DNA of 64,000 nt from Pohlia nutans. Its lineage: Eukaryota > Streptophyta > Bryopsida > Bryales > Mniaceae. Under the pieces are notes generated by a model. That model was not told where the DNA came from. It worked only from the letters and a program-made list of their open reading frames with translations, and ran no database searches. A program made the position numbers and the translations under genes. Shown here piece after piece: positions 1 through 12,778 of the stretch; position 1 is the stretch's first letter; each line of letters opens with the position of its first letter. The stretch is taken from assembly GCA_022496805.1 (NCBI GenBank), contig CM040099.1, positions 16,084,531 through 16,148,530 on the forward strand, read 5' to 3'.

Positions 1-188
1 CATCCTACTTAGGGTCAAACAATTCTTTTATGGAAGAAGTTGATCTTATTGACCTTTGGTTTTAGTTTTTATAATACAGAAGGGTCCTCTACTCTACCAA
101 TCTCCTTATTTAGTTATTTAGGTAATGAGTTTTGTTTCATTTAGGTTCAATTTTCACTTATTTACTTGGTCGTTTTTTTTTGGTTCAG

Positions 189-3100
189 ATTGATTTTGAG
201 TTGAGGAAAAAGTTGGAATGGTGGGACGAGAAGCTGCGAAGTGAAGGACAGAGGCTGTGCAAAGAGCACCAGTTCACAACAGGATTCTTGGAAGGGGGTG
301 GGTCTCATAGCCTGGTTGATAGCTACGAGCTCAAGGTGAGTTTTTCGATGCAATGAAGGTTGCTCTGCTAAGAGTTTCTTGAGTGCGCCAGAGGTTGAAG
401 AGAATTTGTAGAGTGCCAGGCTTTTAAAGCCTGCTTTTAAAAACAGTAAAATGTCACAGTTGATTGTCAAGAGGAGGCATCAAGGGTAGACCGACATAAA
501 TAGACGAGCTACCCCCCAACAGACTTTTTTTTATTCACAATGATGTTTAAGCGAGCGTTTTGATTATTACAGTAAATCTAGGAAGCATGACTTTTATGGC
601 ATTTTGCAGGTGAGGTTGGAGCATATCTTGGAGCGGATGACACTGATTTCAAACGGAGCAGATACAGAGAAGCCATCCTGTGTGATCTCTCCCTTCTTGT
701 ACATCGGCAGCGCTTTAGCTGCCAGGTCCGTCCCTTGCCACACTTTCACATTGGCTCTCCTTTTCCTCTCCTTGACCACCTCAAAACATCCCCGATTTCA
801 CTCTAGTTGTAAATTAATGTTAAGTTAATAGAACATTAGATAGTTTCTAGTATAATATCAAGTTAATGTCATACAAACATTAAGTTAACACCATTAGTAT
901 TAACTGAATATGAGGACTATATGAGGACATAAAAAACAACATGATTGTATTTTCCAATGGTCAGGAAGGTCTGGCAGCTAGTCCAATTGAAGTGCCTTAG
1001 CTGATTGAAATTAGAAGGTGCAGGCAGGAATCCAATCTAAAATTGAATTTCTTTTCCTATTTACAATGAAAAATAGATGAAATAGCAGGAAGATTTCACT
1101 TGCCGGTTTATTATAGTACATAAAGGAATCTAACAGATTTTTCTTATTCATCTCCCGAGTATTGCTTTCTTTCTTCCCAGCATTATGAGTTTTACTTCTT
1201 ACTTGTGGAGATGAAATTGGTCCCTGGTGATTAATTGAACCTTCCTTTAGTTTGGTCTATAAGAGCATATGAATTGTATTGTGTGCAGGTCAGTGCACAC
1301 GCTCCAACACCTGGGGGTGACTCACATCTTGTGTCTGTGCCCCTCTGACCTCGAGGTTGCACATGTGGGTGACTTCCCAGATTTGTTCACCTACAAGAAT
1401 CTTGCGGTATGATTTTCTTTTGTTATTTTCCTTTTCCTTGTTAAGGTATATTTTGAATCAATCTTAAGTGGCGAGTGTGAAAAGGGTGCTCAATAGAAAG
1501 TGAACTCTAAAAGAGTGGAAATCGTCAAGTAGTCTCTAATTAAATAGTTTCAAGAACTTTTACAGCATCATGGAGAGGAGGATCTTCTCTTTGGGGAGGT
1601 ATCTTAGTGATTGTATAAACTCTCCTTTTTTTTTTCTTTGAGAATAGTTGACCTTCCAGCTCTTCATACGTGGTACATTTTAGGGAGGATCTTAGGAAGA
1701 GTCTGGTTGAGTTTCACTAGGAAGTTATTTCCACATTATATTATGAGAAGGTTTATGACTATAATCATGTGGAAATAATTTTCTATTTGTACTAATGGTG
1801 GTTGGACATGCAGGCATTGTTTTGCAAGATTTGATGAAGTAATGGGTGGGTGCAGGTGAAAGATGTGGAGGATGAAAACATAGCAGCACATTTTGAGGAT
1901 GCCTGTTCTTTCATTGAGCAAGCCGAAAAACAGGGGAAGACCATTTTGGTGCATTGTTTTGAAGGCAAAAGCCGAAGTGCCACTGTTGTGCTGGCCTACC
2001 TCATGCTTCGCAAGTAAGGCCCAGTTGGATGTTGAATTCAACTAATGGTAACACTAAAAAACAAAAATAAAAGTGTTCTGTTTTCAACGTAATTTTTGAC
2101 AATTTATACATTTTTTCATTCACATTAACGTGTCTCAAAACGTTGTCCAAAAGAGTGTTAAAAACAACATCATTTTTTGGTAGTGTGAACCTTGGAATTT
2201 ATTTACATTCAAATGTTATAAGGAAGGCAGACCATATAGAATAATACCTTTTGATGTTACTGACATGTTTTGGTGGGGCTGTGAATTTGGTATATCTAGA
2301 AATTACAGTCTTGCACAAGCATGGTCAATATTGAAAAAAGCTCATCGACGTACCCAGCCAAATGATGGTTTTATGAAGGTATGCATGTTTTAACCCGTAA
2401 ATACACAAAATAGTAAAATCACTTTAAAAATAGATCGTAATAAATACCATTAACTTGTACAAAAGATGATGTCATATCAAGTTAATGCTATTGTTTAAAT
2501 ATCCTTAAACTGATAGTGTCAACTGTCGAGGTAATAATCTAGAGTTGGGGTAACTAGTTAGAGCTAGGCTGAAGTGGCAACTCCTAGCTGCATGCAAGCT
2601 TCAAAGTTTCCCATTACAACCACCACCATCATTTTAAGGGCGATTCTTTGATCACTCATGGAGTGAAAAATTTTGAGGATTAAAAATTGGGATGGTCTTC
2701 TTGAATTTGTGTTAGATTTTTTTTTTAATTTGATACCCAACTCAAAACAAATGGTATCAAGTTGTTCTAGAGGAAAAAACTTGGAGTAAGGTCAGAGCAG
2801 TGGCCCTTTAAAAGCTCATAACTTAAAAATGTTTAAAAACTAGAAAACAAGCCTAGTCTTTTTGGAAAATCAAGTGGTTGTTTGCTCAATTTGATGAAGA
2901 ATGAAATAAAATATTGAAGCTCATAATTGAGCCTCACTGTGAGAGATCATAACATTCAATAGCCTTCATAACATAATAAGGTTGCTTGTTTGTTTCATCC
3001 ACCTTTATATATGGAGTGATCAGTGATTTATAATTGAATGGACTATTGAATCAAATAAACAATTACAAGACACTGTTGAATTGTGATTGAGGGAGTGCTT

Positions 3101-3653
3101 TTGATTGTTGTTCACCATGGTTAATTGCTCTTGCTCAATGCCACCTACCCCATAGCTACTGATGTGATGTGGAATATCCCACATCATTTCATTGGGGGAT
3201 GAAATGATGTGCGGTATTCCACATCATTCTGTTGGGGGAAGGTAACAATCACAGAGGCTACTAAATGAGCAGTCTTAGGTTTAGCCTCCGAGTGTCTTAC
3301 ATATTGCCACTACTGAATTAAAAATGAACATAATTTATTCTCTCTATTGATACATGTTTTTGCCTTGAAGCTTTGTAACTGGATTATTTCAGCCACTTTG
3401 GAGTAAATTGGGTTTTTGTTAATATAAGTGGGAAAAACTGATGAGGAATTACTGTGGGTGGCAGACGTTGGTGGAGCTGGATAAAAATTTACATGGAAAA
3501 TCATCAATGAGTTTTCTAAAGCGGAAGCCTGTTGGTCACAGATGTCCTATTTGTGATAAGCTTGCTGGTTTAAGCCTTGTTGCTGTTCACCAACATATGA
3601 AGAGGGTACATCCTGGCTTTTCACTTCCTTTGTCTCCAACACCTCATATTTAG
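189..3653 (+). CDS. PHS1: PHS1-type dual-specificity phosphatase, C-terminal part (5' end outside window)
   Basis: Dual-specificity (MAP-kinase-phosphatase-like) phosphatase of the plant PROPYZAMIDE-HYPERSENSITIVE 1 family, which controls cortical microtubules; the Arabidopsis protein also has an N-terminal tubulin-kinase domain, which would lie upstream of this window. Exons read from gt/ag junctions: 189-335, 610-725, 1289-1406, 1856-2013, 2300-2378, 3465-3653 (stop), giving 268 residues in one frame. The catalytic signature HCFEGKSRS is at 1952-1978, with nucleophile Cys codon 1955-1957 and Arg codon 1973-1975, followed by the AYLM helix typical of the family. The last exon carries a PHS1-like tail with the pattern CPICxKxAGLS and a downstream HxxxxH, resembling a small zinc-binding motif. 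The exon upstream of 189 is not visible. The intron at 2379-3464 contains a repeat-L element. All catalytic residues are present, so the enzyme should be active. Confidence 0.9.
2948..3267. mobile_element. Repeat L copy 1 (MITE-like) in PHS1 intron
   Basis: About 320 bp bounded by CATAACATTCAATAGCC and its near-complement GGCTACTAAATG, with an internal palindrome around 3166-3225 (GTGGAATATCCCACATC and its partner). A second copy with the same order of blocks is at 32781-33224. Terminal inverted repeats plus two dispersed copies suggest a non-autonomous DNA transposon. No target duplication could be defined. Confidence 0.6.
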
Positions 3654-5289
3654 AATCTGGTTAATTTTGACATAAACTATTATTTTTTACAAAAAATGTC
3701 ACATGTTATCTTGTGACTGGTTTAGAAATGTCGTGGATCTCTCAAAATTCAATTTTGACACCAGGCTATTGTAACCTATATATTAACCCTTACAAGACAT
3801 AGTAAACTTGAGGGGCTTAGTTTTGAGTGAATAATGAAAAGTTTTTAGATATTATCAACCAAACAATGGGCGGATTAGTGCTTAGGAAAGTAGTTGTCTT
3901 TGCGAGGTTGTATTCCAAAGGCTTGTCTCTTCTGCTATCATATGTATATCTAGTATAAAACTACAATGGCATGTACCAAATTTTGGTACAACAATTCTAG
4001 CAAGAATAGAGTTATCCAAAAATAAAACTAGTGTATGAGTGGAGTTCAAGTGGAGTTTGCTCCCTATTATTACAATTTTTGACAAGCATTGTTTATGAAT
4101 AGGCCGTATGGTTGGGTCTCTTAGCTTTTGGGAACTTGTGGGAAATCACGTTTGGCATTGGGAAGGTCACAAGTTCCATATCCCATGTCAGTGCATGGCC
4201 TTGATTTAGATTATTCTTATAGACCAATTCAAAATGAGTTTAACCCTTGAAGGTCCCAATTCAACATTGTTTTCAAAGATTCATTATAAAATGGTTGATG
4301 AAAAACGAAAATGGAGTTGATGCACAAAGCAAAGTTGTAAATGTCAATGTGAAGATAACATCTGTACGGTTCAATTCATCATATTTATTATTAATAATTT
4401 TTAATTAATTTTGCAAGGTTTTCTCTTGAAATTCAATTAAAAATCCAAAGTCAACACAAAAAAATAAAAAAGTATTGTAATGAAATTGGAATAACATACA
4501 CTACAAGATGGTATGGTTTCCATTATTTGATTCTACATATTATGGAAAATCATGTTTAAGGTCTCACTTTTTGAACTAAAATTGAAACTCAACATAAACC
4601 ACTTTTGTAATTTTTCAAAAATTCACATTATTTTATTTTGGAGATCTATACCGTACAAATGGTAGTCAACTAGCACGAGAATTAAGAAAATTTTGGATGG
4701 ATGAAAAACATCACCATATGTGGTGAAGGGACAGGTTGAAAATCATCCAGCATCCAATCTGGACGCTGGCGCGTCAAAGGGTTAAGGTGAATTCAAGGTT
4801 TCTTTCCACTTTGAGATATTCTTTTTAATGTTGTCCTTGCATGCTTTGAAAATACCTTTTCTACAAGAACTACATCAATAAACATTATTTGATCATATAC
4901 ATTATATTGCACATTGAATAAAATCCTTTGCAAGCCTATCAACACTAAATCAAAGAACATAAGCATAATTATTGTAAACTCCCCTAATTTAGCATCACAT
5001 TGTTTGATAAGCCAAATTTTATAGAATTAAATGTGTAGCTACAAACCATACAAACCATCCTTCTTGAAGTAGCTACAAACATTCCATTTTCTTACAAAGA
5101 CTCTTTGACTCCTACATGTTCTCTACACTCTCGCAACCAATTCATTGTTTCGCCATCCATTTCACTTTTCTCTACCATTCCTGCGCTTCCACATAATCGC
5201 CTTGCGAAAAGGATGATTTTTAACTCACTCAAGAATGTTCTGCAACCTATAACCATTATCTCATAATACAGTAACATTCACCTCCATTT
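3654..5289. other. Intergenic region between PHS1 and COQ2
   Basis: The two genes converge here. Apart from the family-D element at 4244-4781 I see only AT-rich sequence. A TTAACCCTTAC motif at about 3784 may be one end of a decayed TTAA element, but no partner end was found. No further coding region or RNA gene is supported. Confidence 0.5.
4244..4781 (-). mobile_element. Family D TTAA element, copy 3
   Basis: 538-bp element flanked by TTAA at 4240-4243 and 4782-4785. The ends read TTAACCCTTGA... and ...GCGTCAAAGGGTTAA. In reverse orientation it matches D1 (33412-33950) and D2 (62457-62993) along its length, including the segment with GGATGAAAAACATC. It has no coding capacity. Length, TTAA flanks and CCC termini fit a piggyBac-like non-autonomous element. 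Confidence 0.75.
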
Positions 5290-8200
5290 CTAGGGTGTAA
5301 GGACTAAACTGTGACCAAAAGCTATCCAAATGCCATGAAACATTTTCTCGACAAAACTTGTAAGCTTACACAACAATCTTTCCGAGACAGATCCCACTGA
5401 ATAACAAAGCACCAAGCCATTTATTTGAAACAAACCTGCCAGGAAAACAATGCAACTTTAGAAAGAAGTATTATGCAATTTCTCATGTCACCAATAATCT
5501 ATTATATGATAGAAACAGCACACACATGCAAGGACAGTTTTGTCGCTGGAATCTTTGATCCAAACTCTGGCATGGACTATCCATCGTGCTCAAAAAACAA
5601 CACCTTCTGCTAATATAACCCTTTTTACACTATTAGGTTTTGGTTTGGGACATTTTGAAATAGTTTTAATTTTTTTAAACTACCTTATTTCATAAGCCAA
5701 ACTTATATGTATGTTAATGTTACATCTACTTCTGCCAGTGATGCCTACTTCATCACTGGAGAATGAGAGTGAAAGAACTGAAAATTACAATTGGAGAAAT
5801 CTTACTTGTCGTTGCAATCAGCTCGATTATGAGTGTCAACAGTATAAACTTGCCATGCCAAGTGTCCAGCAGTAGCTCCCACACCAAGATAGAATGGCCA
5901 GCCTGTTTGGAAGAAGAATCACAATGTGTTAGCATCATGATACACCTTTCAATGCAATTACTATGGGCTACACTGGAATTTACACTGGAATTTATATCAT
6001 TGTTAACATTTTAAAAGTATCAAGGACTAAATCAAACACGACTTTATACAATTGTGCATGTGTTTGAAGACCACCAAGCTCTTACACACCTAACAATGAG
6101 AGGCCACTAAGCTCTTTCATACCTTATAACTATTTCGAGTGAACAAATAAGAGTATATTAAAGCAAAACACATGGTATCTTATTCAAACACAACTTCTCT
6201 TTTAGGATAACTCTAATGTGTCAAAGCTTTTAGTTGTAAAGCTCGCAAGTACCATTTTATATTTAACTCACGGCATCTTATTCAAACACAACTTCTCTTT
6301 CAGGATAACTCTAAGAGAATATTAAAGCATGTCAAGTTACCTAATCCCGCATTGTAGCCAGCAAGGCTCATGCCAAGGACAGAAGCAGTGCTGAATCCTG
6401 TGAGCCACAAGCGCGTGTTGTTGCCAAACCGCAACGCTGTGGACTTGACGCCAACTTTGGTGTCATCCTCCTTGTCTTGGTGAGCATAGATAGTGTCATA
6501 AACGAGGGTCCAGCACACACCGGAAAGGTAAAGAGGCACAACTACTGATGGGTCCAGGCCTCCTCTGACTGCTGCCCACCCCAGCAACGCGCCCCAGTTG
6601 AATGTCAATCCTAAGTACGCTTGCGGCTGCACCCAATGTTAACTTATTACTCAGGCTCTTCAAGTGTTTCCTTTTTCTATTTCTCACCCTCCGTAGAAAA
6701 ACTAAACTGGCTAAAAATAGTCATTCTGGACCCTATGTTATTGGATGCAGTAAAACAATAAAACTCAATTTCTGAGCAATATAGGAAAGCCACCCCAAAT
6801 TCTATTTTTATCCAGTTTAGTTTTTCCATGGAAGGTGAGATTTACAACATGCGGCATCCATTTCAAGTGGCTCTACCTCAAATAGAAATCTATAATTTTA
6901 ATGCCTCTTTCCATATAATCCTCAGTATAATCCTCAATGCAATACTCAGTACAATCCTGAGTATAAGGGCCGCTTCACACTATGGCCAAAGGTCGAGAGG
7001 CCGTCGATTTTCACCAATTAGATTGCGAGAAAATCAAGAATTCGACCTATCAGACCCGACACACTAGAGGCCAACGTCCAAAGGCCATCACCCTTCAAAA
7101 TGCCTACATGGCAACACTTTTTGACTCTGAGTCGGACGGGAATAGAAACCCAAACTATGATCGAGAGGTCGTCGATTTCTTTTCATAAAAAATCAAAACT
7201 ATATTTTATTGCCTATTTTCAGGCCATTTCTTTGGACTCTCAACAAAGTTTGGCCACTCAATCCCACTGCCTCTCGACTTGGACGGCCATAGTGTGAAGC
7301 GGCCCTAATCCTCAATACAAACCTCAGTATAATCCTCACTGATTGAAGAAAATGAAAACTCGATTTGAGAATCTGAGAATGTCGCTATTCCAATAACCAC
7401 ACGTAGAAATTCATTCTTTAAAATGATGTGGCCCATTATGCTACACCGATTATTGCCATTACTGTGAGTCACAGTAATTCAGTACTCTCACAGTATTAGA
7501 ACAAAAGTGTGAGTCACAGTAATTGAGAGTATTTGAGAATTCTTACAATAATGTACATTTGAGATGTATGTACTGAAATTAATGTGAGGATTGGTGTAAA
7601 GTCTCACACTAATTCTGTGACTCACAATAATCTGTGTACTATTGCTTTTTAACACGTGTCTCATTTCCATTGGGTCTATCATGAAGTCGTAGAATATTAC
7701 TACAGAAAATGATCAACACCAATAACTAGAAGAGGATTTAGTGATGCTGCTTACCCAGAATGTCCAACGCTTCATGAGAGGATATGTGCCCACAAGAAGT
7801 AATGAAGATGCTCCCAGCACTTGGCTACACGATCATAAACAAGTGTTAATCTACAATGCATGATACAATTGATCAAGTATGATTCAGACAGAGTAAAGAA
7901 CCCCAACATGTGTAATACGGAGTATTCACCTACATAACACACCATATTGGAACTGCTACAATCCTTACTCTGATGAACTGGCCCTAAGGTAGAGGGCTCC
8001 AAAACCAACAGGGTTCTAATTCCAACAATAATCATCCTAGAAACTAAATCTAGGTAGACCATAGATAGCTTATCATTTTGGTCAACATCCAATAAGAGCT
8101 ATATGATGTGCCTAGATTTGTGTTCTAAAATAAATACATGGTCTAGATTTTGTTGGAATTAGAACCCTGTTGGTTTTAGAGCCCTCTACCTTATAAAAGA

Positions 8201-11200
8201 AGTTATCATTTCTCACCTGAAAGTATTCAACTGGAGCAAGATACCCAACCCTAAAAGCAGCTGACATCCCAAGAACGTCAAGCCTTGAAAAGGAGTCAAT
8301 GCCCCAGACACAATGGGTCGCAATTTGGTCCTCTCCACCTGCAATCTCACCAAAAGTATACTTTGTCAGCTTAGAAAGCCAAATCCTCACTAAACGAGAT
8401 AAATCCTTGTATACAGTAAGCCTAGAATGTAAATCCAAAGGCCTATATTGAAAGTAAAAAGACTATGTATTCAAGAAGGCCAGGAAAATGCAATAAGGTA
8501 GAGGATGCTAAAGCTCATCTTTCCATACACTTGGTTTGGGATTTTAGCGACTTGGCTAAATGGCTATGGCCATTGATCGTTGAATGGGAATGAGGTTGTC
8601 TACTGTCATTTATAGTAATTTACAACCTTCCACGTTGAAATTGCATGAGAAATTCATACATATTAGAGTTAACCAAAAAGTCAGCTCAAAGAGGAAAGTT
8701 TTAACAAACTCGTGTTGAATTCCTCTTGAACTCATATTGAAATATAAATAGACCAAAATCTAGTTCATGATGAGTTGGAAGACAATCTGAAACAAGCCAC
8801 TGTCATTATTCTCCACACCTCGCATCTCCACACCTCGCAATGACTCCCAAACCTTCTACCAAAGCTCCAAGCCCATGGCCCACAAGGGGACAATCTATGA
8901 CACGGCACTATTCAACCCAAGTATAGCTCAAGAAAGAGGTTAGGAGTAGAGCAAAAAGGGAGGTTAGATGGGATTCTTTTCGGATAACTATATTGATGAA
9001 AATTTGCTCTATACTGATCTCCCAATGAAAGCATACTCCTACGAATTGCTTATAATGCTTAACCCCTAAAGAACCAAGAAGCCCAAATCATGCTTTTTTG
9101 ACAGTTTTGAGTAGGTCTTTTTTTTCAAATTTATTTGTTTCTTGACCACCATATAAGATGTTCTTCACTGATTCCAATGATATAAAGTTGGTCCCATCGA
9201 AATTATATTTTTCACAATAAAACCGATTGTCATTTTAAGACCATGAATCCTTGGTCCTTTAGGGATTAGAGGACACAAAATAGTATCATCTACCTTATGG
9301 CCTGTGTTGCAGCACAAGCTATGCTCAATGTCTATTTTTAGACATTTGCCTTGTTCTTGTTTAGTATGGTTTACCACTTGACCTAAAATGAGCAAGAAGG
9401 GCTTCTCACCTTTCCATCAATGTCCCGATCCAGCAGGTCATTGACAGTGCAGCCAGCACCACGCAACAGCACGGCGCCGATGCCAAATAATGTGAGCAAT
9501 TTCAAATCAGGATACCCCCCATCTTCAGCTGCTATAGCTATTGACCTGTGCAGACAAAACAGCCATTTCCTCAAACTAAAAACCCGTTGTTCCTGCCTCG
9601 CAATAATCTGGAATTTGAAAGCAGGGATACCATAACACCGATTTATTCCGTTTAGTAATAATTTGAACGTATTTGAAAGTTTTCCAATCTTTATATTTCC
9701 TTCCAGCTTAACCCCTAAAGGACTAAGGATTCATGGTTTTAAGATGACAAATGCAATTGATCATATAATTCAGATGGGACCGAATATTATATCACTAGAA
9801 TCAGTGAAGAACATTGCTTGTGTTTGATCATATAATTCAGATGGGACCGAATATTATATCACTAGAACCAGTGAAGAACATTGCTTGTGTTGGTCAAAAC
9901 ACAAATAAATTTGAATAAAGGAAGTCCACATAGTACCTACTCAAAACTACTAAAAACACATGAAGTCCAATTTGGGACTCTTAATCCTTTAGGGGTTAAT
10001 AAGAACAGAGTCTTCAATCAAACGCAATTCGATGTCAATTTCGGGTAACCTTATTTGAAAGAGAGTTTAGAATTCTAGAGACCAGTAGAGAGATTAGGGT
10101 TAGGGTGATTACCAGAAGCAAGGCCATGCCAGCAACCAAGTTCCAATGGGTTTGTCCAGCCGCGCCAGATACACATACGGTCTCAGCTGCTTCGGCACAA
10201 CTCTTTCAACCCATGACACGTCTCTAACATTTGCAGCCTTCTTGACTTCTGCAACCTCCTCTTCTGAAACCCTGGAATTGCTGGCAGTCGAAAAAGACCT
10301 GCACTCACACACTCCAAGTAGCAACCTTAACGTCTGAAAATGCCTTTGCGGCAAGTAGAATACAGCGTATTTTTTGTATTTGGAATGGATCCACCCGTTT
10401 CATGGGTTTGAGTTCAACAGAAAAACTGGAATTTAAATCAATATAGTTCTAGTGAGCTATTGAGATCCCAATCTAGAGCTTCTTGTTGGTAGCAAATGCC
10501 AATTATAAAGCAATGTATCTAATATTCTCATAAGGCAATGTATCTACTATCCCCATGGGATGTTTAGGGGTTAAACTAATGAAAAAAAATGCGCTAAAAT
10601 GTAGTACCGGGAACCTCCCGTGTATTATCTCGTGTAGAATGTAGTCAACGGGTACATTTGCCGAGGTGAGGTTCCCGATACTACATGTGTCCCGAAAAAT
10701 GCCACATACTAAGAAAGTGTCTTGGTTTTAACCGGACCAAGGATTAACAGTTTTAAAATGACAAATTCAATTGATCATATTGTGAAAAATATAATTCAGA
10801 TGAGACCGAATTTTTTATCTGTGAAAACAAGAGGAAGTGCAAATAGGACCTACTCAAAACTGTTAAAAAAACATGGAGCCCGGGCTTCTTGGTCCTTTAG
10901 GGGTTAAGCTTCACAGGTGAGTGACGCTCATATCAGAGTTCATTGCGTTCTCTTCCCACTAGGACTCGTTTATGATAGGAATTAGGGTTTTGGGAAAGAC
11001 ACTTTGACAATTCATGACTAATTCAATACAGCTCAAAACATTACGAAACGACTTACGTCGGGTTCCGTTTTCTCTTGACAACAACACCAAATTGGTTAGA
11101 TCTTTACCGAAGATGCATCTGGAGAAATTGCTCTTGTTTTGCTCTGTCTCTGAACAGAATGGAGCCATGATGAGAACAGGCTCGGGATTGTTGGGAAGAA

Positions 11201-11412
11201 CAGGGCTCGTCTTCGTCTTTGTCTGGCACCACAATACTACTTCCTACTGAAGGCTTGTGAACAAAAAAGCTCTTACTCCATTCTCTGCCATCGATCAATG
11301 CCGGATTCTTCCGGATTCTGTCGTCGGAGGCGTGAGAGCTGGAAAGAGAGCGACTGGAAGTTTGCCAGAGACGCCGCAGCAGGCGCACGTCCCTGCGTGC
11401 CACACTCGCCAT
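5290..11412 (-). CDS. COQ2: 4-hydroxybenzoate polyprenyltransferase, mitochondrial (COQ2/PPT1)
   Basis: UbiA-family enzyme that joins the polyprenyl tail to 4-hydroxybenzoate in ubiquinone synthesis at the inner mitochondrial membrane. Exons on the minus strand: 11108-11412, 10113-10298, 9410-9545, 8217-8338, 7755-7824, 6341-6626, 5806-5902, 5290-5356, together 1269 nt and 422 residues. The start ATG at 11410-11412 opens an Arg/Ser-rich, acid-poor leader ([14 protein letters not shown]), as expected of a mitochondrial presequence. Both prenyl-diphosphate/Mg2+ motifs are intact: NDLLDRDID at about residues 199-207 and [13 protein letters not shown] at about 316-328. The final exon ([16 protein letters not shown]) was placed by alignment to the remembered plant C-terminus and is the least certain junction. 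Introns hold several MITEs (families A, B, H, I, K). Confidence 0.9.
6683..6839. mobile_element. MITE family I, copy 1
   Basis: 157-bp element in COQ2 intron 5 with ends CTCACCCTCCGTAG and CATGGAAGGTGAG. It is flanked by ATTT on both sides (6679-6682 and 6840-6843). A copy of identical length lies inverted at 41715-41871, flanked by AAAT on both sides. The 4-bp A/T duplications and identical lengths support a mobile unit, but the superfamily is not clear. Confidence 0.7.
6967..7305. mobile_element. PIF/Harbinger-like MITE (family K) in COQ2 intron
   Basis: 339 bp with long inverted ends (GGGCCGCTTCACACTATGG and its complement), flanked by TAA at 6964-6966 and 7306-7308. A 3-bp TAA/TTA duplication and G-rich termini are typical of PIF/Harbinger. 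It sits inside a local array of AATCCTCAGTAT-like 12-mers spanning about 6919-7350. Confidence 0.7.
9063..9265 (-). mobile_element. Family A TTAA element, copy A1
   Basis: About 200 bp in COQ2 intron 3. The left end is TTAACCCCTAAAGAACC (TTAA 9059-9062); the right end is GGTCCTTTAGGGATTAG, where the right TTAA has mutated to TTAG. It shares the internal block with TTCTTCACTGATTCC seen in all A copies. Confidence 0.7.
9712..9995 (+). mobile_element. Family A TTAA element, copy A2, with internal duplication
   Basis: Flanked by TTAA at 9708-9711 and 9996-9999, with ends CCCCTAAAGGACTAAGG and CCTTTAGGGG. It contains a 68-bp near-perfect tandem duplication (about 9757-9824 and 9825-9892) of the block TGATCATATAATTCAGATGG, which explains why it is longer than the 231-bp standard A copies. 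Confidence 0.75.
10375..10570 (-). mobile_element. Family B TTAA element, truncated copy B4
   Basis: Right end GGATGTTTAGGGGTTAA (TTAA 10571-10574), preceded by B-type internal sequence in reverse orientation (ATCTACTATCCCCATGG, GAGATCCCAATC, TGGGTTTGAGTTCA). The left end is missing or decayed near 10375. It is located just inside COQ2 intron 1. Confidence 0.5.
10600..10708. mobile_element. Short inverted-repeat element H, copy 1
   Basis: Ends ATGTAGTACCGGGAACCTC and GAGGTTCCCGATACTACAT enclose about 50 bp. A second copy is at 40894-40990, with the same outer block TGTGTCCC on the right. Located in COQ2 intron 1. The two dispersed copies suggest a very small MITE. Confidence 0.55.
10732..10903 (+). 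mobile_element. Family A TTAA element, copy A3
   Basis: Flanked by TTAA at 10728-10731 and 10904-10907. The left terminus is reduced to CCGGACCAAGG; the right terminus GGTCCTTTAGGGG is intact. It lies in COQ2 intron 1. Confidence 0.7.
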
Positions 11413-11631
11413 GGCCGCCTCCAAATCACATCAAAAATTGGCAAAAATTGGCAAAAAATCCATGAATGGGAAATGATGCTGCTGATTGATACTCAGACCG
11501 CGTGCGACGGGAAATTTGTAAGTGAGCGGTGGGTGAGTCGGTGTGTAACTGCAGAAGCATAAACCCTGCCTTGAAATGTACTCGTGGCGTAGATGTTCCA
11601 CGGTTGGAGAATGTGCACGTTTGGCCGTGGG

Positions 11632-11648
11632 TAGGGTTTAACCCTAAT
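11632..11648. promoter_or_regulatory. Telo-box-like motif upstream of COQ2
   Basis: TAGGGTTTAACCCTAAT lies about 225 bp upstream of the COQ2 start codon and forms an imperfect palindrome of two telo-box half motifs (AAACCCTA type). Such boxes are common in promoters of plant housekeeping genes. The regulatory role is inferred only from sequence and position. Confidence 0.35.
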
Positions 11649-12529
11649 CGTAGGGTCCTGTGACCGCGGAATCGGGTGGAATTACTGTTGGCTGAAAATT
11701 GTTGTGTTGAAAATTTACGAATGAGGAGATGAAGGGGAAGGATAATAATTTATTTACTTTTTTATAAACGCACAACGAGCCCTGTTCGCTTTACACTGTA
11801 ATGGAGAAGTTCACCGGTCATGAATTCTGGGGGAATTTTGAAATATGAATGGTCGAGAGTGACACTTTTGTGCGGTGGTGGTTTACACTATGAGCAAGAG
11901 TCCTCCGGTGAAAACTTTGTACATGGATGAAAAAATGACATAGTTGCCAACGTGGTGACACTTTTTTGAAGGGGAGTTCTTCGGAGGTCAAGTTTCTTGG
12001 GCAACCTCAACGCTTGGCCTCCAGAGAACTCCAACTTCAAGGCATTTTTTTGTTGTCTTTTCATTTTCTCCGGCATACCATTCCTAACCTCAAATAACCA
12101 TGTCTTGGGCTGAAATTCTTGACCGACCGGTGCACTTCTCCACCATAGCGTAAAGCAACCCTTAGACGCCTTGGGATGGGCTGTTCATTTTGCGGGCAAT
12201 TCGGATTAGAACCATCCATCTCCGTGCATTCACACTAATGATTAGAAAGAGAATGTGGAATTTCTAAAAAATAATTTTTATTTAGTTTAGTTGGTATTCA
12301 CAAGCAATAGAGTTATTCGCAAAGTGGTCTCAAGTAGGGTGACTGGACTATAGTTTTCAAAAAAAGAGGTTGAGTTCCCAATAAAAGTAGACATGTTAGT
12401 TGCTTGAAAAAAACTACAGGTCTGAAGTTTGGAGGACCAAAAATGGTGCCTTTTGATTTAATGACCTCAGTTTTCCTCTGACGGTCTGACAATTGACGTA
12501 TGTCTCTCTTGGCATGCCAAAATAAGCGG

Positions 12530-12735
12530 TGCAGAGCCCGCAGCGGGCCCGGCCCGGCCTAGTACAGGTTGTGCGCCCGTAGCAGACGGGGCAGAGCCGG
12601 CTGCAGGCTCGGCCCAGCCAGCTGCCGACCCGGCCAGTCGGCAACGGGCGGGGCGGAGCCCGCAGCGGACCCGGCCCAGCCTTTCAGGCCGCCAGCCCGC
12701 GGCAAGCGGGGTCAGGCCGGCTGCTGGCTTGATCT
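12530..12735. repeat. GC-rich minisatellite
   Basis: About 200 bp of very GC-rich DNA in an otherwise AT-rich region, built of degenerate units of roughly 50-60 bp around GCAGAGCCCGCAGCGG and CCCGGCCCAGCC (near 12531, 12589, 12650, 12700). Open frames through it are low-complexity and not considered genes. The composition break is abrupt at both borders. Confidence 0.7.
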
Positions 12736-12759
12736 TGAAATTGTTTTAGAAATTTTGGA

Positions 12760-12778
12760 CCCCCCCCCCCCCCCCCCC
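12760..12778. repeat. Homopolymer C run (19 C)
   Basis: Uninterrupted run of 19 cytosines directly downstream of the GC-rich minisatellite. The length may be unreliable in assembly. Confidence 0.9.

Noticed and set aside
7488..8438. Minus-strand frames of 60-110 residues in the COQ2 introns
   Set aside because: They run through splice junctions in a frame different from the true exon 4 and exon 5 frames.
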